Positions 18,840 to 26,424 of a stretch of DNA of 64,000 nt are shown here, one piece after another (positions within the stretch are counted from its first letter, which is position 1; every line of letters starts with the position of its first letter). A program made the position numbers and the translations under genes. Under the pieces are notes generated by a model that was not told where the DNA came from, searched no databases, and saw nothing but the letters and a program-made list of their open reading frames with translations. Source of the stretch: Sphingomonas citri (GTDB lineage Bacteria; Pseudomonadota; Alphaproteobacteria; Sphingomonadales; Sphingomonadaceae); NCBI RefSeq assembly GCF_019429485.1, contig NZ_JAHXZN010000001.1, positions 1,612,001 to 1,676,000 of the forward strand, given 5' to 3'.

Positions 18840-19027
18840 CAGGCGACCTCGATCTCGGCCGCGCTGGGGTGCGCGACGGCGCGCGCGTGCGGCGCGAGGC
18901 GGCGGCGGGTGCGCTCGTCGATCGCGGGCCGCGCGATCCGCCAGGCGCGCGCGGTGAGGAACGCCCCGCCGGCCAGCGCCAGCACGACGGCGGCGCTCCA
19001 GCGCGTGGTGGTGAGGGGTAGCGCCAT
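18839..19027 (-). CDS. small single-pass membrane protein, 62 residues
   Basis: This is a short hypothetical protein with one hydrophobic segment (WSAAVVLALAGGAFLTA) and a basic C-terminal tail. The ATG at 19027 is preceded by GAGCGAGACG. A start 12 codons upstream is possible. Its stop overlaps the start of the metallo-hydrolase by one base, so the two are probably expressed together. I do not recognise the family. Confidence 0.6.
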   Translation of the reverse strand: MALPLTTTRWSAAVVLALAGGAFLTARAWRIARPAIDERTRRRLAPHARAVAHPSAAEIEVA

Positions 19028-19233
19028 CGTCTCGCTCGCTGCTGCGGAAGGGTGGGCGTTCAACGGCGGGAGGCGGGAGGCGTTGCGGCCCGGGGCAGGT
19101 AAAGTGGCTGATTTGGATTTAAGGTCAGTGGGTTGAGGATCAAATGCTTCCCGGAAAGGGGGGATCGAAGAAGCCCTGTCCTACATGCCAATGTTCCCGC
19201 TATGTTCCGTCCTCCACCAACCCAGGAGGACGC

Positions 19234-19770
19234 ATGATCGACGAGCTCATCGACGCGGTGATCGACCGCGAGGGCGGCTATGTCCGCCACCCCGCCGACC
19301 GCGGCGGCGCGACCCGCTACGGCATCACCGAGGCAGTCGCGCGCGCCAACGGCTTTGTCGGCGACATGCGCCAGTTCGCGCGCCCCGCCGCGGTGGCGAT
19401 CTACCGCCGCGCCTACTGGCAGCAGCCCGGGCTCGACCGGGTCGCGACGCGCGCCCCCCAGCTCGCCGCCGAGCTGTTCGACACCGGTGTCAACATGGGG
19501 CCGGCGACCGCGGTGACCTTCCTCCAGCGCGCGCTCAACGCGCTCAACCGGGGCGCGAGCGACTATCCCGACGTGCCGCTCGACGGGCGCGTCGGCCCGG
19601 CGACGCTCGCCGCGCTCGATCGCTTCCTCGCCACGCGCGGCGCGGCGGCTCAGGCGGTGCTGATCAAGGCGATCGACTCGCTCCAGGGCGAGCGCTACCT
19701 CTCGCTCGCCGAGCAGCGCCCCGCCGACGAGGTGTTCCTGTACGGCTGGCTCGCCCAGCGTGTCGGCTGA
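19234..19770 (+). CDS. glycoside hydrolase family 108 endolysin
   Basis: This 178-residue phage-type muramidase has the catalytic N-terminal motif VIDREGGYVRHPADRGGATRYG (Glu of EGGY), shown here in shortened form. The GH108 body and C-terminal peptidoglycan-binding-like region (AAELFDTGVNMGPATA, LDGRVGPATLAALDRF) follow. A strong AGGAGGA ribosome site selects ATG 19234. No signal peptide is present, so export depends on a holin, and a holin gene follows 11 bases later. No other phage gene is nearby. A gene-transfer-agent or domesticated lysis role is plausible. Confidence 0.92.
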   Translation: MIDELIDAVIDREGGYVRHPADRGGATRYGITEAVARANGFVGDMRQFARPAAVAIYRRAYWQQPGLDRVATRAPQLAAELFDTGVNMGPATAVTFLQRALNALNRGASDYPDVPLDGRVGPATLAALDRFLATRGAAAQAVLIKAIDSLQGERYLSLAEQRPADEVFLYGWLAQRVG

Positions 19771-19781
19771 GGGAGGGCGAC

Positions 19782-20189
19782 ATGGCACTTCTCGACGGAC
19801 TGGTCGCGCCGGTCGCCGGCCTGCTCGACAAACTGATCCCCGATCCGCGCGCGCGCGAGGCGGCCAAGCTGGAGCTGCTGCGGCTGCAGGGTTCGCAGGA
19901 GCTGGAGCAGATCAAGGCGCAGCTCGCCGCGGTGGTCACCGAGGCGCAGTCGGCCGACCCCTGGACCAGTCGCGCGCGGCCGAGCTTCCTGTACGTGATG
20001 TACGCGCTGCTGCTGTGGAGCATCCCGATGGGGCTGATCGCGGCGACCCGGCCCGAGATGGCGAGCGCGATCGCGCGCGGCATGAACGCCTATCTCGCCG
20101 GGCTGCCCGAGCCGCTCTACACGCTCTTCGCCACGGGGTATCTCGGCTACACCGTGGCGCGCGAATGGGGCAAGGCGAAGGGGCGGTGA
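19782..20189 (+). CDS. 3TM-type holin
   Basis: This 135-residue protein matches the 3TM holin family. An amphipathic N-terminus (LLDKLIPDPRAREAAKLELL) and a coiled helix (LQGSQELEQIKAQLAAVVTE) are followed by PWTSRARPSFLYVMYALLLW. Membrane segments around residues 66-84, 95-105 and 110-128 complete it. A GGGAGG ribosome site precedes ATG 19782. It would permeabilise the inner membrane so the adjacent endolysin can reach the wall. Confidence 0.9.
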   Translation: MALLDGLVAPVAGLLDKLIPDPRAREAAKLELLRLQGSQELEQIKAQLAAVVTEAQSADPWTSRARPSFLYVMYALLLWSIPMGLIAATRPEMASAIARGMNAYLAGLPEPLYTLFATGYLGYTVAREWGKAKGR

Positions 20190-20249
20190 CGGCGTAAGCC
20201 GGATCGGCGGGGATCGCGGGACTCACCGCCCTCCCCGCGTGACGCCCGC

Positions 20250-20284
20250 GGGCGAGATCGTGTCCGCCGGACGCGACCTCGCCC
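20250..20284. repeat. imperfect hairpin between holin and map
   Basis: GGGCGAGATCGTGTCC / GGACGCGACCTCGCCC pair with two mismatches and a 3-base loop. It lies between convergent genes and lacks a T-run. A bidirectional terminator or mRNA-end hairpin is possible. Confidence 0.45.
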
Positions 20285-20455
20285 TAGCGCGGCAGAAGGC
20301 GGTGTCACGCGGGATCGCCAGCGCGTAGCCGAAGAGTAAGCGCGACGCCGACGGTGTGGCCAGCGATACCGGCAACCCGGATCAACCTACTCAGGCCCTT
20401 CTCCAGCCTGCTTGCCCCTGATCGCCGTAGCGCCCTGGAACGTCGGGTAAGCGCC

Positions 20456-21280
20456 TCAGTACGGCGGCTTGTCCAGCCCCGCGGGCGAGCAGGTGAAGAT
20501 CTCGCACCCGTCCTCGGTGATGCCGATCGAATGTTCGAACTGCGCCGAGAGCGAGCGGTCGCGCGTCACCGCGGTCCAGCCGTCCTCCAGCAGCTTCACG
20601 TCGGGGCGGCCGATGTTGATCATCGGCTCGATCGTGAAGATCATGCCGGGGCGCAGCTCCACCCCCGTCCCCGGCCGCCCCACATGCACCACCTCGGGCG
20701 CGTCGTGGAACAGCCGGCCGAGGCCGTGGCCGCAGAAGTCGCGCACCACGCCGTAGCGGTTCGACTCCGCGTGGCGCTGGATCGCGTGCGCCACGTCGCC
20801 CATGTGATTGCCGGGGCGCGCCTGCTCGATCCCCAGCATGAGGCACTCGTACGTCACCTCGACCAGCCGCTTCGCCTTCAGCGGCACGTCGCCGATCAGG
20901 TACATGCGACTGGAGTCGCCGTGCCAGCCGTCGACGATCGGGGTCACGTCGACGTTGACGATGTCCCCCGACTTGAGCGGCTTGTCGGCGGGGATGCCGT
21001 GGCAGACGACATGGTTGATCGAGATGCAGGTGCTGTGGGCATAGCCGCGATAGCCGAGCGTCGCGGGCACGCCGCCGCCCGCCAGGATGAAATCGTAGAT
21101 AAGCCGGTCGAGCGCCGCGGTAGTGACGCCGGGCACCATGTGCGGCACCAGCATGTCGAGCGTCTCGGCGGCGAGCCGGCCCGCCTTGTGCATGCCGTCG
21201 AAGGCGTCGCGGCCGTGCAACTTGATCGCGCCGGTGCGCCCGTGCGGCGCGTCGCTGGTGACGGTGACATAATCGGTCAT
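20456..21280 (-). CDS. map: type I methionine aminopeptidase
   Basis: Map removes the initiator methionine from nascent proteins. The 274-residue protein carries the metal ligands in order: VNVDVTPIVDGWHGDSSRMY (two Asp), GHGLGRLFHDAPEV (His), FTIEPMINIG (Glu) and AQFEHSIGIT (Glu). The substrate His is in YRGYAHSTCISINHVVCHG. The N-terminal extension before GAIKLHGRDAF is short. It is divergent from the molybdopterin-binding protein gene. Confidence 0.96.
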   Translation of the reverse strand: MTDYVTVTSDAPHGRTGAIKLHGRDAFDGMHKAGRLAAETLDMLVPHMVPGVTTAALDRLIYDFILAGGGVPATLGYRGYAHSTCISINHVVCHGIPADKPLKSGDIVNVDVTPIVDGWHGDSSRMYLIGDVPLKAKRLVEVTYECLMLGIEQARPGNHMGDVAHAIQRHAESNRYGVVRDFCGHGLGRLFHDAPEVVHVGRPGTGVELRPGMIFTIEPMINIGRPDVKLLEDGWTAVTRDRSLSAQFEHSIGITEDGCEIFTCSPAGLDKPPY

Positions 21281-21332
21281 CGCGGCGATATAGCGTGGCT
21301 AGGGGGCGATTGCGAGGCTATGCCCGCCCGCT

Positions 21333-22091
21333 ATGGAGACCGAACGCATCTGGACCGCGGCGCTCGTCGTCATCGGCGACGAGATCCTCTCCGGCCGCAC
21401 CCAGGACAAGAACATCGCCCAGCTGGCGAGCTGGCTCAACGTCCAGGGCATCCGCCTCGCAGAGGTGCGCGTGGTGCCGGACCGCGAGGACGCGATCGTC
21501 GAGGCGGTCAACCAGCTGCGGGCGCGCAACGACTATCTCTTCACCACCGGTGGCATCGGCCCGACGCACGACGACATCACGGTCGACTCGATCGCAGCGG
21601 CTCTGGGCGTCGGCGTGGTCCACCACCCCGACGCGGTGGCGGTGCTGGAGCATTATTATGCCACCCGCGGCGGCATCACTCCGGCGCGGCTGCGCATGGC
21701 GCGGGTGCCGGAGGGCGCGACGCTGATCGAGAACCGCGTCTCGGGTGCGCCCGGGATCCGCGTCGGCAACATCTTCATCATGGCGGGCGTGCCGCACATC
21801 ACCGCGGGGATGCTCGGCTCGCTCACCGGCACGCTCGAGGGCGGGCGCCCGGTGGTGAGCGGGACTGTCGGCTGCTGGGTGGCGGAGAGCGAGGTCGCCG
21901 ACCTGCTCCGCGCGACGGAGAAGGCGCACGAGGGCGTCTCGATCGGCAGCTATCCCTTCTTCCGCGAGGGGCGCACCGGCGCAAATTTCGTCGTGCGCTC
22001 GCCCGACGCGGCGCTGGTGGAGCGCTGCCTCGAAGACCTGCGCGCGGCGCTGGCGGCGGCGGGGCATGAGGTGGTGGCGGGCGGGATCTGA
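21333..22091 (+). CDS. molybdopterin-binding (CinA N-terminal-like) protein
   Basis: This 252-residue protein has the MoCF-biosynthesis fold found in MogA and the N-terminal half of CinA. Signatures are ALVVIGDEILSGRTQDKN, VVPDREDAIVEAVNQL, YLFTTGGIGPTHDDITVDSI and APGIRVGNIFIMAGVP. It lacks the C-terminal NMN deamidase domain of full CinA. These stand-alone forms are annotated as competence/damage-inducible protein A family, and their function is not settled. Confidence 0.9.
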   Translation: METERIWTAALVVIGDEILSGRTQDKNIAQLASWLNVQGIRLAEVRVVPDREDAIVEAVNQLRARNDYLFTTGGIGPTHDDITVDSIAAALGVGVVHHPDAVAVLEHYYATRGGITPARLRMARVPEGATLIENRVSGAPGIRVGNIFIMAGVPHITAGMLGSLTGTLEGGRPVVSGTVGCWVAESEVADLLRATEKAHEGVSIGSYPFFREGRTGANFVVRSPDAALVERCLEDLRAALAAAGHEVVAGGI

Positions 22092-22272
22092 CGCTCGCCG
22101 GTCCGCTCGGCAGCCGTGTCACGACCTCCCATCATCGCCAACTCGACCCGATATGTCGCGCGGCGCACACTCGACCGGGCATCTGGCGACACCATCGGTT
22201 CGGGTTGAGAACCGAAGAGGCCGTGGGCAACGCCGGACGAGGAAGAGAGCGACGTCACCCGCGCCGCGCGCG

Positions 22273-23385
22273 TCAGCCGCGCCGGCCGCCCCTACCCTCA
22301 CCGCCCGCGCGGGAGCGCCGCTCGCCGCGGCGCTCCTTGCGCACCGTCTTGGCATGCGCCCGCGCGCGCGCCTTCTTCTCCTCGCGCGTCGGCGGCGCGC
22401 GCTCGTCGAGCGGCATCATGTCGCCCGCCATCGCCTCGAAGCCGAGCGAGGCGAGGCTCTCGGCGAAGTGCGACGGCAGCTCGGCGGTGACGTCGATCTC
22501 GCCCCCGTCGGGATGGTCGACGCGGATTCGGCGCGCGTGGAGGTGCATCTTGCGGCTGATCCCGCCGGTGAGGAACGCCGCCGGGCCGCCGTACTTGCCG
22601 TCGCCCACGATCGGGTGGCCGATCGCCGCCATATGGACGCGCAGCTGGTGCGTGCGCCCGGTGAACGGCTGCAGCTCGACCCAAGCGGTGCGGTTGCCGG
22701 CGCGCTCGATCACGCGGTAGCGGGTCCGCGCCGGCTGGCCCTCGGCCTCGTCGACGTGCATCTTCTCGCCGCCGGTGCCGGGCTGTTTGGCGATCGGCAG
22801 CTCGATCGTGCCGTCGTCGATCGAGGGCACGCCGACGATCAGCGCCCAATAGACCTTCTTCGCGGTGCGGCCCGAGAAGGCCTTGGCGAAGAAGCCGGCC
22901 GCGCGCGGGGTGCGCGCCACCAGCAGCGCCCCCGAGGTGTCCTTGTCGAGCCGGTGGACCAGCTTGGGTCGGCCCTGCGACTCGTCCTGCAGGGCGTCGA
23001 GCAGCCCGTCGACGTGCGCGGTGGTCTTGGTGCCGCCTTGGGTGGCGAGCCCGGGGGGTTTGTTGAGCACCAGCGCCTGCGCGTCGCGGTGGATCACCAG
23101 CTCGCGCGCGAAGGCGATCTCGTCGTCGCTGAGCGGGGCGCGCTGGCGCTCGGGTCTGGCGTCGCTGCGGACGGGCTCGGGCGGGGGAACGCGCAGCACC
23201 TGACCGGCCTGGACGCGGTCGCCCGGACCCACGCGCGCGCCGTCCAGCCGCAGCTGCCCGGTGCGCGCCCACTTGGCGACGGTGGTGAAGCTCGTGCCGT
23301 CGAGGTGGCGCTTGCACCAGCGGTCGACGCGGATCCCGTCGTCGTCGAGCGCGACGGTGAACTGGCGGACGCCCTCGGTGCTCAT
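22273..23385 (-). CDS. RluA-family pseudouridine synthase
   Basis: This 370-residue RNA-modifying enzyme has an N-terminal S4 domain (VDRWCKRHLDGTSFTTVAKW) followed by the RluA catalytic core. VLNKPPGLATQGG, the catalytic KLVHRLDKDTSGALLVARTP (Asp of HRLDKDTSG), ELQPFTGRTHQLRVHMAAIG and GDGKYGG are visible. The C-terminus is an Arg/Lys-rich tail (from ~residue 335). It resembles RluC, which modifies 23S rRNA, though the target is not certain. The ATG at 23385 overlaps the crcB stop by four bases, indicating coupling. Confidence 0.93.
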   Translation of the reverse strand: MSTEGVRQFTVALDDDGIRVDRWCKRHLDGTSFTTVAKWARTGQLRLDGARVGPGDRVQAGQVLRVPPPEPVRSDARPERQRAPLSDDEIAFARELVIHRDAQALVLNKPPGLATQGGTKTTAHVDGLLDALQDESQGRPKLVHRLDKDTSGALLVARTPRAAGFFAKAFSGRTAKKVYWALIVGVPSIDDGTIELPIAKQPGTGGEKMHVDEAEGQPARTRYRVIERAGNRTAWVELQPFTGRTHQLRVHMAAIGHPIVGDGKYGGPAAFLTGGISRKMHLHARRIRVDHPDGGEIDVTAELPSHFAESLASLGFEAMAGDMMPLDERAPPTREEKKARARAHAKTVRKERRGERRSRAGGEGRGGRRG

Positions 23386-23756
23386 GCCGCCACCCGCACG
23401 AGCGCGAGCCCGGCGAACACCGCCGCGATCGCGCCGACCACCGAGACGAGCGCATAGCCGAGCGCGCCGAGCGCGGCGCCGCGCTCGATCATCGTCGCGG
23501 CGTCGAGCGCGAAGGCGGAGAAGGTGGTGAAGCCGCCGAGCAATCCGACGCCGAGCAGCAGCCGCCAATTCTCGCTGCCGCCGCTGCGCGCGAGCGCGCC
23601 GACGAGCAGCCCCATCAGCAGCCCGCCGACCAGGTTGACGGTGAGCGTGCCCCAGGGCCAGTCGGGTCCGAGCGCCGCGGTCATGGCGCGCCCGGTCAGG
23701 TAGCGCCCGGCCGTACCGACCGCGCCGCCCGCCATGACGAGGAAGAGGGAGTTCAT
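23382..23756 (-). CDS. crcB: fluoride channel CrcB/Fluc
   Basis: This 124-residue inner-membrane fluoride exporter forms a dual-topology dimer. Four membrane segments and the family motifs GGAVGTAGRYLTG, WGTLTVNLVGG (pore Asn) and LLGGFTTFSAFALD (phenylalanine box and central Na+ site) are present. It is upstream of and overlapping the pseudouridine synthase gene. I saw no fluoride riboswitch in the leader. Confidence 0.95.
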   Translation of the reverse strand: MNSLFLVMAGGAVGTAGRYLTGRAMTAALGPDWPWGTLTVNLVGGLLMGLLVGALARSGGSENWRLLLGVGLLGGFTTFSAFALDAATMIERGAALGALGYALVSVVGAIAAVFAGLALVRVAA

Positions 23757-23880
23757 CGCGCCGCCCTAGTCGCTTTCGCCGCCGAAGGAAATCGGCGGGC
23801 GCTGGGTGGAGGACGGTGGTGGCTCGTTGCCCTCAGCGAAGAACCCAGGCCGAGATCCACCCGACCCGCGCCGACCACGC

Positions 23881-23970
23881 CGTCATCCCTGCGAAGCCTC
23901 CAGACGCGCTGACGCCCGCGCTATAGCCGCACGTTCGCGCGTCTAGATGGCCGCCTCCGCAGGGATGACG
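23881..23970. repeat. long palindromic repeat, family C copy 1
   Basis: CGTCATCCCTGCG (23881-23893) and CGCAGGGATGACG (23958-23970) are perfect inverted ends. A second nested pair AGACGCG / CGCGTCT lies at 23902-23908 and 23938-23944. It lies in the intergenic region between the divergent crcB and small membrane protein genes. Confidence 0.8.
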
Positions 23971-24088
23971 GTGATGGTTCGGGAATGAACGTGGTGGGTG
24001 TGGAATGACGATGATGCGCGAAGAACGGGGACGAGTCGCTGGCATCCGCGACTAGCCGACGCCGAGGTCGCCTGACCCGCCCCACCCA

Positions 24089-24190
24089 CACCGTCATCCC
24101 TGCGAAGGCGGGAATCCAGACGCGCTGACGGCAGCGACGTATGCGCGACGTCCGCGCGTCTTGATCCCTGCCTTCACAGCGATGACGGTG
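24089..24190. repeat. long palindromic repeat, family C copy 2
   Basis: Arms of about 36 bases begin CACCGTCATCCCTGCGAAGG and end TTCACAGCGATGACGGTG, complementary with a few mismatches. The inner AGACGCGCTGACG block is shared with copy 1, 118 bases away. The 23757-24320 interval holds these two repeats and no coding sequence that I can support. Confidence 0.8.
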
Positions 24191-24320
24191 TGACTTCGGG
24201 GTGCGACGCCAGTCATCGGGCAGCGGGACAATCGCCCGACCCGTCGCCTCGCGCCACCCCGGGTACGCCCGTCACCGTCTCACCCTTGCAATACACCTCT
24301 GCTCTCGCCATCTTGCGGAA

Positions 24321-24542
24321 ATGCTCAACCTGTTCTCGATCCTGATCGGCCTCGTCGCGCTGCTGCTCGGCATCGTGCCGTTCCTGCCGTTCCTCGCTTG
24401 GGGCTATTGGTTCGTCATCCCGATCGCGGTGGTCGGCGCCGCGGTCGGCGCGCTGTCGTCGCGCAACACCGGGCGCAACCTCAACCTCGTGCTGATCCTG
24501 ATCTTCGGGCTGCGGCTGATGCTCGGCGGCGGGATCATCTGA
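24321..24542 (+). CDS. small hydrophobic membrane protein, 73 residues
   Basis: This short protein is almost entirely hydrophobic, with three predicted membrane segments (LFSILIGLVALLLGIVPFL, GYWFVIPIAVVGAAVGAL, LVLILIFGLRLMLGGG). ATG 24321 follows GCGGAA. The frame is open 40 codons further upstream, but that part overlaps palindromic repeat sequence and is unlikely to be coding. Function unknown. A perfect 12-base hairpin follows its stop. Confidence 0.7.
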   Translation: MLNLFSILIGLVALLLGIVPFLPFLAWGYWFVIPIAVVGAAVGALSSRNTGRNLNLVLILIFGLRLMLGGGII

Positions 24543-24549
24543 CGCGATA

Positions 24550-24577
24550 CGGGCCCCGGCATCGCTGCCGGGGCCCG
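24550..24577. terminator. perfect 12-base hairpin between convergent genes
   Basis: CGGGCCCCGGCA / TGCCGGGGCCCG pair perfectly around a TCGC tetraloop, eight bases after one stop and 30 bases before the convergent stop. No T-run is present, so it may work as a bidirectional RNA-end hairpin. Confidence 0.55.
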
Positions 24578-24606
24578 CCCGTACGCATCACTGAACGCGA
24601 GAAGCC

Positions 24607-25173
24607 TCAGCGGCAGACCACCTGGCCGCGATCGACCTGCTGGCCGAGCAGCGCGCCGCCGCCCGCGCCGATCACGGTGCCGAGCAGGCGCGACCCGCCG
24701 CCTGCGATGATGTTGCCCAGCGCACCGCCGGCGAGGCCGCCGACGATCAGCCCGGTCGTGCCATCGTTGCGGCGGCAGTAATAGCGATTGTCCGAGCCGC
24801 GATAGATGCGGTCGTTGCGGCCGAGCGCGCGGGCGCGATAATAGCGCCCGTCGCGATAATAGCGGTCGGCGTAATAGGCGCGCTGCCCCGGCTCGAACCG
24901 GTTGTAATCGTAGCGCGCCGAGCGGCGCCAGTCGCGCACCCGATCGTTGCGGTCGCGTCGCGCGTCGCGGACGTTGTCACGATACTCCCGGCGCGCGTCG
25001 CGCACGTCGCGGCGCGAGTCGGCGTCGCGAAGGTCCTCGCGATATTCCTGGCGCGCGTCGCGGATATCGTCGCGATACTCGCGGTTGGCGCGGCGCGGGT
25101 CCTGCGGCGCGGCCGCGGCGGGGACGCTGGCCAAGGTGGTGGCGGCGAGCGCGGCGGCGAGGATGATACGCAT
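24607..25173 (-). CDS. glycine-zipper envelope protein with charged repeats
   Basis: This 188-residue exported protein has a signal peptide (MRIILAAALAATTLASVPAA). Residues ~31-85 form five imperfect ~11-residue repeats of the type YRDDIRDARQE / YREDLRDADSR / YRDNVRDARRD, extremely rich in Arg and Asp. A Tyr-rich linker (YYADRYYRDGRYYRARAL) follows. The C-terminal glycine zipper (GLIVGGLAGGALGNIIAGGG and LGTVIGAGGGALLGQ) is typical of small outer-membrane-associated proteins. Start 25173 follows GGGAGATCAGTG. Cys residues in YYCRR and the terminal VVCR may pair. It is paralogous at the C-terminus to 25804-26109. Confidence 0.85.
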   Translation of the reverse strand: MRIILAAALAATTLASVPAAAAPQDPRRANREYRDDIRDARQEYREDLRDADSRRDVRDARREYRDNVRDARRDRNDRVRDWRRSARYDYNRFEPGQRAYYADRYYRDGRYYRARALGRNDRIYRGSDNRYYCRRNDGTTGLIVGGLAGGALGNIIAGGGSRLLGTVIGAGGGALLGQQVDRGQVVCR

Positions 25174-25267
25174 CACTGATCTCCCTACAGAGTGATGTCG
25201 CATGAACGGCGCCGCCGCGCCCCGGTTGCGTGAACGGGAAACTACCTCTTGTTCACTTCAGAGACAC

Positions 25268-25696
25268 TTACGACTCCAACTTGTGCGTGAGCGTCACTTC
25301 TGCGTTCAACACTTTGGAAACAGGGCAATTTGCTTTGGCGTCCTCGGCGATGCGCTCGAACTCGTCGGGCGCGATGCCGGGGACCTTGGCGGTGAGGTCG
25401 AGCTTGGAGGAGGTGATGGTGAAGCCGTCTCCGTCCTTGTCGACGGTCACCCGCGCGCTCGTCTCGAGCGTGCCGTCGCTGTAGCCCGCACCGGCGAGCG
25501 CGAAGCTCAGCGCCATGGTGAAGCAGCTGGCGTGCGCCGCCGCGATCAGCTCCTCGGGATTGGTGCCGGGCTCGTCGCCGAAGCGCGTGCCGAAGCCATA
25601 GGGCTGCTCGTCGAGCGCCTTGGACTGGGTCGAGGTCCAGCCCTTCCCCTCCTTGCCGAGACCTTCGTAGCGTGCCGAACCACCGCGCGTAGGCAT
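25268..25696 (-). CDS. OsmC-family peroxiredoxin
   Basis: This 142-residue thiol peroxidase reduces organic hydroperoxides in the cytoplasm. The two redox cysteines are visible in AAAHASCFTMALSFALA and DAKANCPVSKVLNAEV. The N-terminal GTRFGDEPGTNPEELI is characteristic of the OsmC branch. It is flanked by two glycine-zipper envelope protein genes on the same strand. A terminator separates it from the upstream one, so it likely has its own promoter. Confidence 0.94.
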   Translation of the reverse strand: MPTRGGSARYEGLGKEGKGWTSTQSKALDEQPYGFGTRFGDEPGTNPEELIAAAHASCFTMALSFALAGAGYSDGTLETSARVTVDKDGDGFTITSSKLDLTAKVPGIAPDEFERIAEDAKANCPVSKVLNAEVTLTHKLES

Positions 25697-25720
25697 GAGT
25701 CACTCTCCCGTTGGGGGCCG

Positions 25721-25758
25721 TAAAAAGAAAGGCGCGGCCCGCACTCGCGGACCGCGCC
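25721..25758 (-). terminator. intrinsic terminator of the second glycine-zipper gene
   Basis: On the minus strand GGCGCGGTCCGC / GCGGGCCGCGCC (one mismatch, 4-base loop) is followed by TTTCTTTTT. It lies 46 bases after the stop at 25804 and before the OsmC start. Confidence 0.8.
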
Positions 25759-25803
25759 TCCTCCAACGTTGGTCAAGCCGAAAGGCTCAACCGTGGCGTG
25801 GTC

Positions 25804-26109
25804 TCAGCGGCACTGGCGCTTGCCGCTGCGCTCGATCTCGCGGCCGGCGAGCGCGCCGCCGACGCCGCCCAGCACGGTGCCGAGCGTGCGGTCGCCGCGC
25901 GAATCGATGGTGCGGCCGAGCAGACCGCCCGCCACCGCGCCGACCACCAGGCCGGTGGTGCCGTCGGGCTTGCGGCAGCGCAGGCGACCGTCGTTGCCGC
26001 GCCACTCGCGATACTTGTACCGGCGCTGCGCGTCGGCATCGACGGTGGTGGCGACGAGCGTCGGCGCGACCATCGCAGCGGCACCGAAGGCCAGCATCAG
26101 CTTACGCAT
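25804..26109 (-). CDS. glycine-zipper (2TM) envelope protein, 101 residues
   Basis: This short exported protein has a signal peptide (MRKLMLAFGAAAMVAPTLVA) and a conserved CRKPDGTTGLVVGAVAGGLL block. A glycine zipper (LGTVLGGVGGALAGREIE) and terminal Cys-Arg complete it. The C-terminal half is clearly homologous to the last ~60 residues of the protein at 24607-25173, with both cysteines conserved. ATG 26109 follows GGGAGAATGAAG. Probably periplasmic or outer-membrane associated, function unknown. Confidence 0.85.
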   Translation of the reverse strand: MRKLMLAFGAAAMVAPTLVATTVDADAQRRYKYREWRGNDGRLRCRKPDGTTGLVVGAVAGGLLGRTIDSRGDRTLGTVLGGVGGALAGREIERSGKRQCR

Positions 26110-26305
26110 GACTTCATTCTCCCGTTCGAAATTCGTGTTGGCGACGTAACGTGTCGCTTCTAGCGCGGTTGCATGAACCGGGAACAACGTGGCGTTCATG
26201 GTGTTGCACGCGTCCCGCGGCGGGGCGGCGAAAGCGGGGCGACGGAAGGCGGGGCCGGGGCCGGGGCCGGACGAAATAGGGATCAAGCCGCCCCCCCACA
26301 CTCCA

Positions 26306-26402
26306 CCGTCATTTTGAACTCGTTTCAGGACTCACTGTCCGGCAGGCGCGGCGGCTTCTGGGTACGGGCATCCTGGATCCTGAGACGAGTTCAGCATGAC
26401 GG
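26306..26402. repeat. long inverted repeat, family D
   Basis: CCGTCATTTTGAACTCGTTT at 26306 and its inverted counterpart ending CGAGTTCAGCATGACGG at 26402 form 25-base arms with three mismatches. The 26110-26424 gap holds this repeat and a triple GGGGCC run (26251-26268). I see no gene in it. Confidence 0.75.
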
Positions 26403-26424
26403 CAGGAAGGGGAGCGCAGACTCC

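Noticed and set aside
19234..20189. Complete or remnant prophage
   Set aside because: Only the lysis pair is present. Flanking genes are housekeeping, with no integrase, attachment repeat or structural gene.
23757..23880. Fluoride riboswitch before crcB
   Set aside because: The leader lacks the pseudoknot core and conserved bases of the crcB motif; only palindromic repeat sequence is present.
26251..26268. Triple GGGGCC tandem run as a functional microsatellite
   Set aside because: Three units in a GC-rich intergenic region is easily chance, and no gene reads through it.
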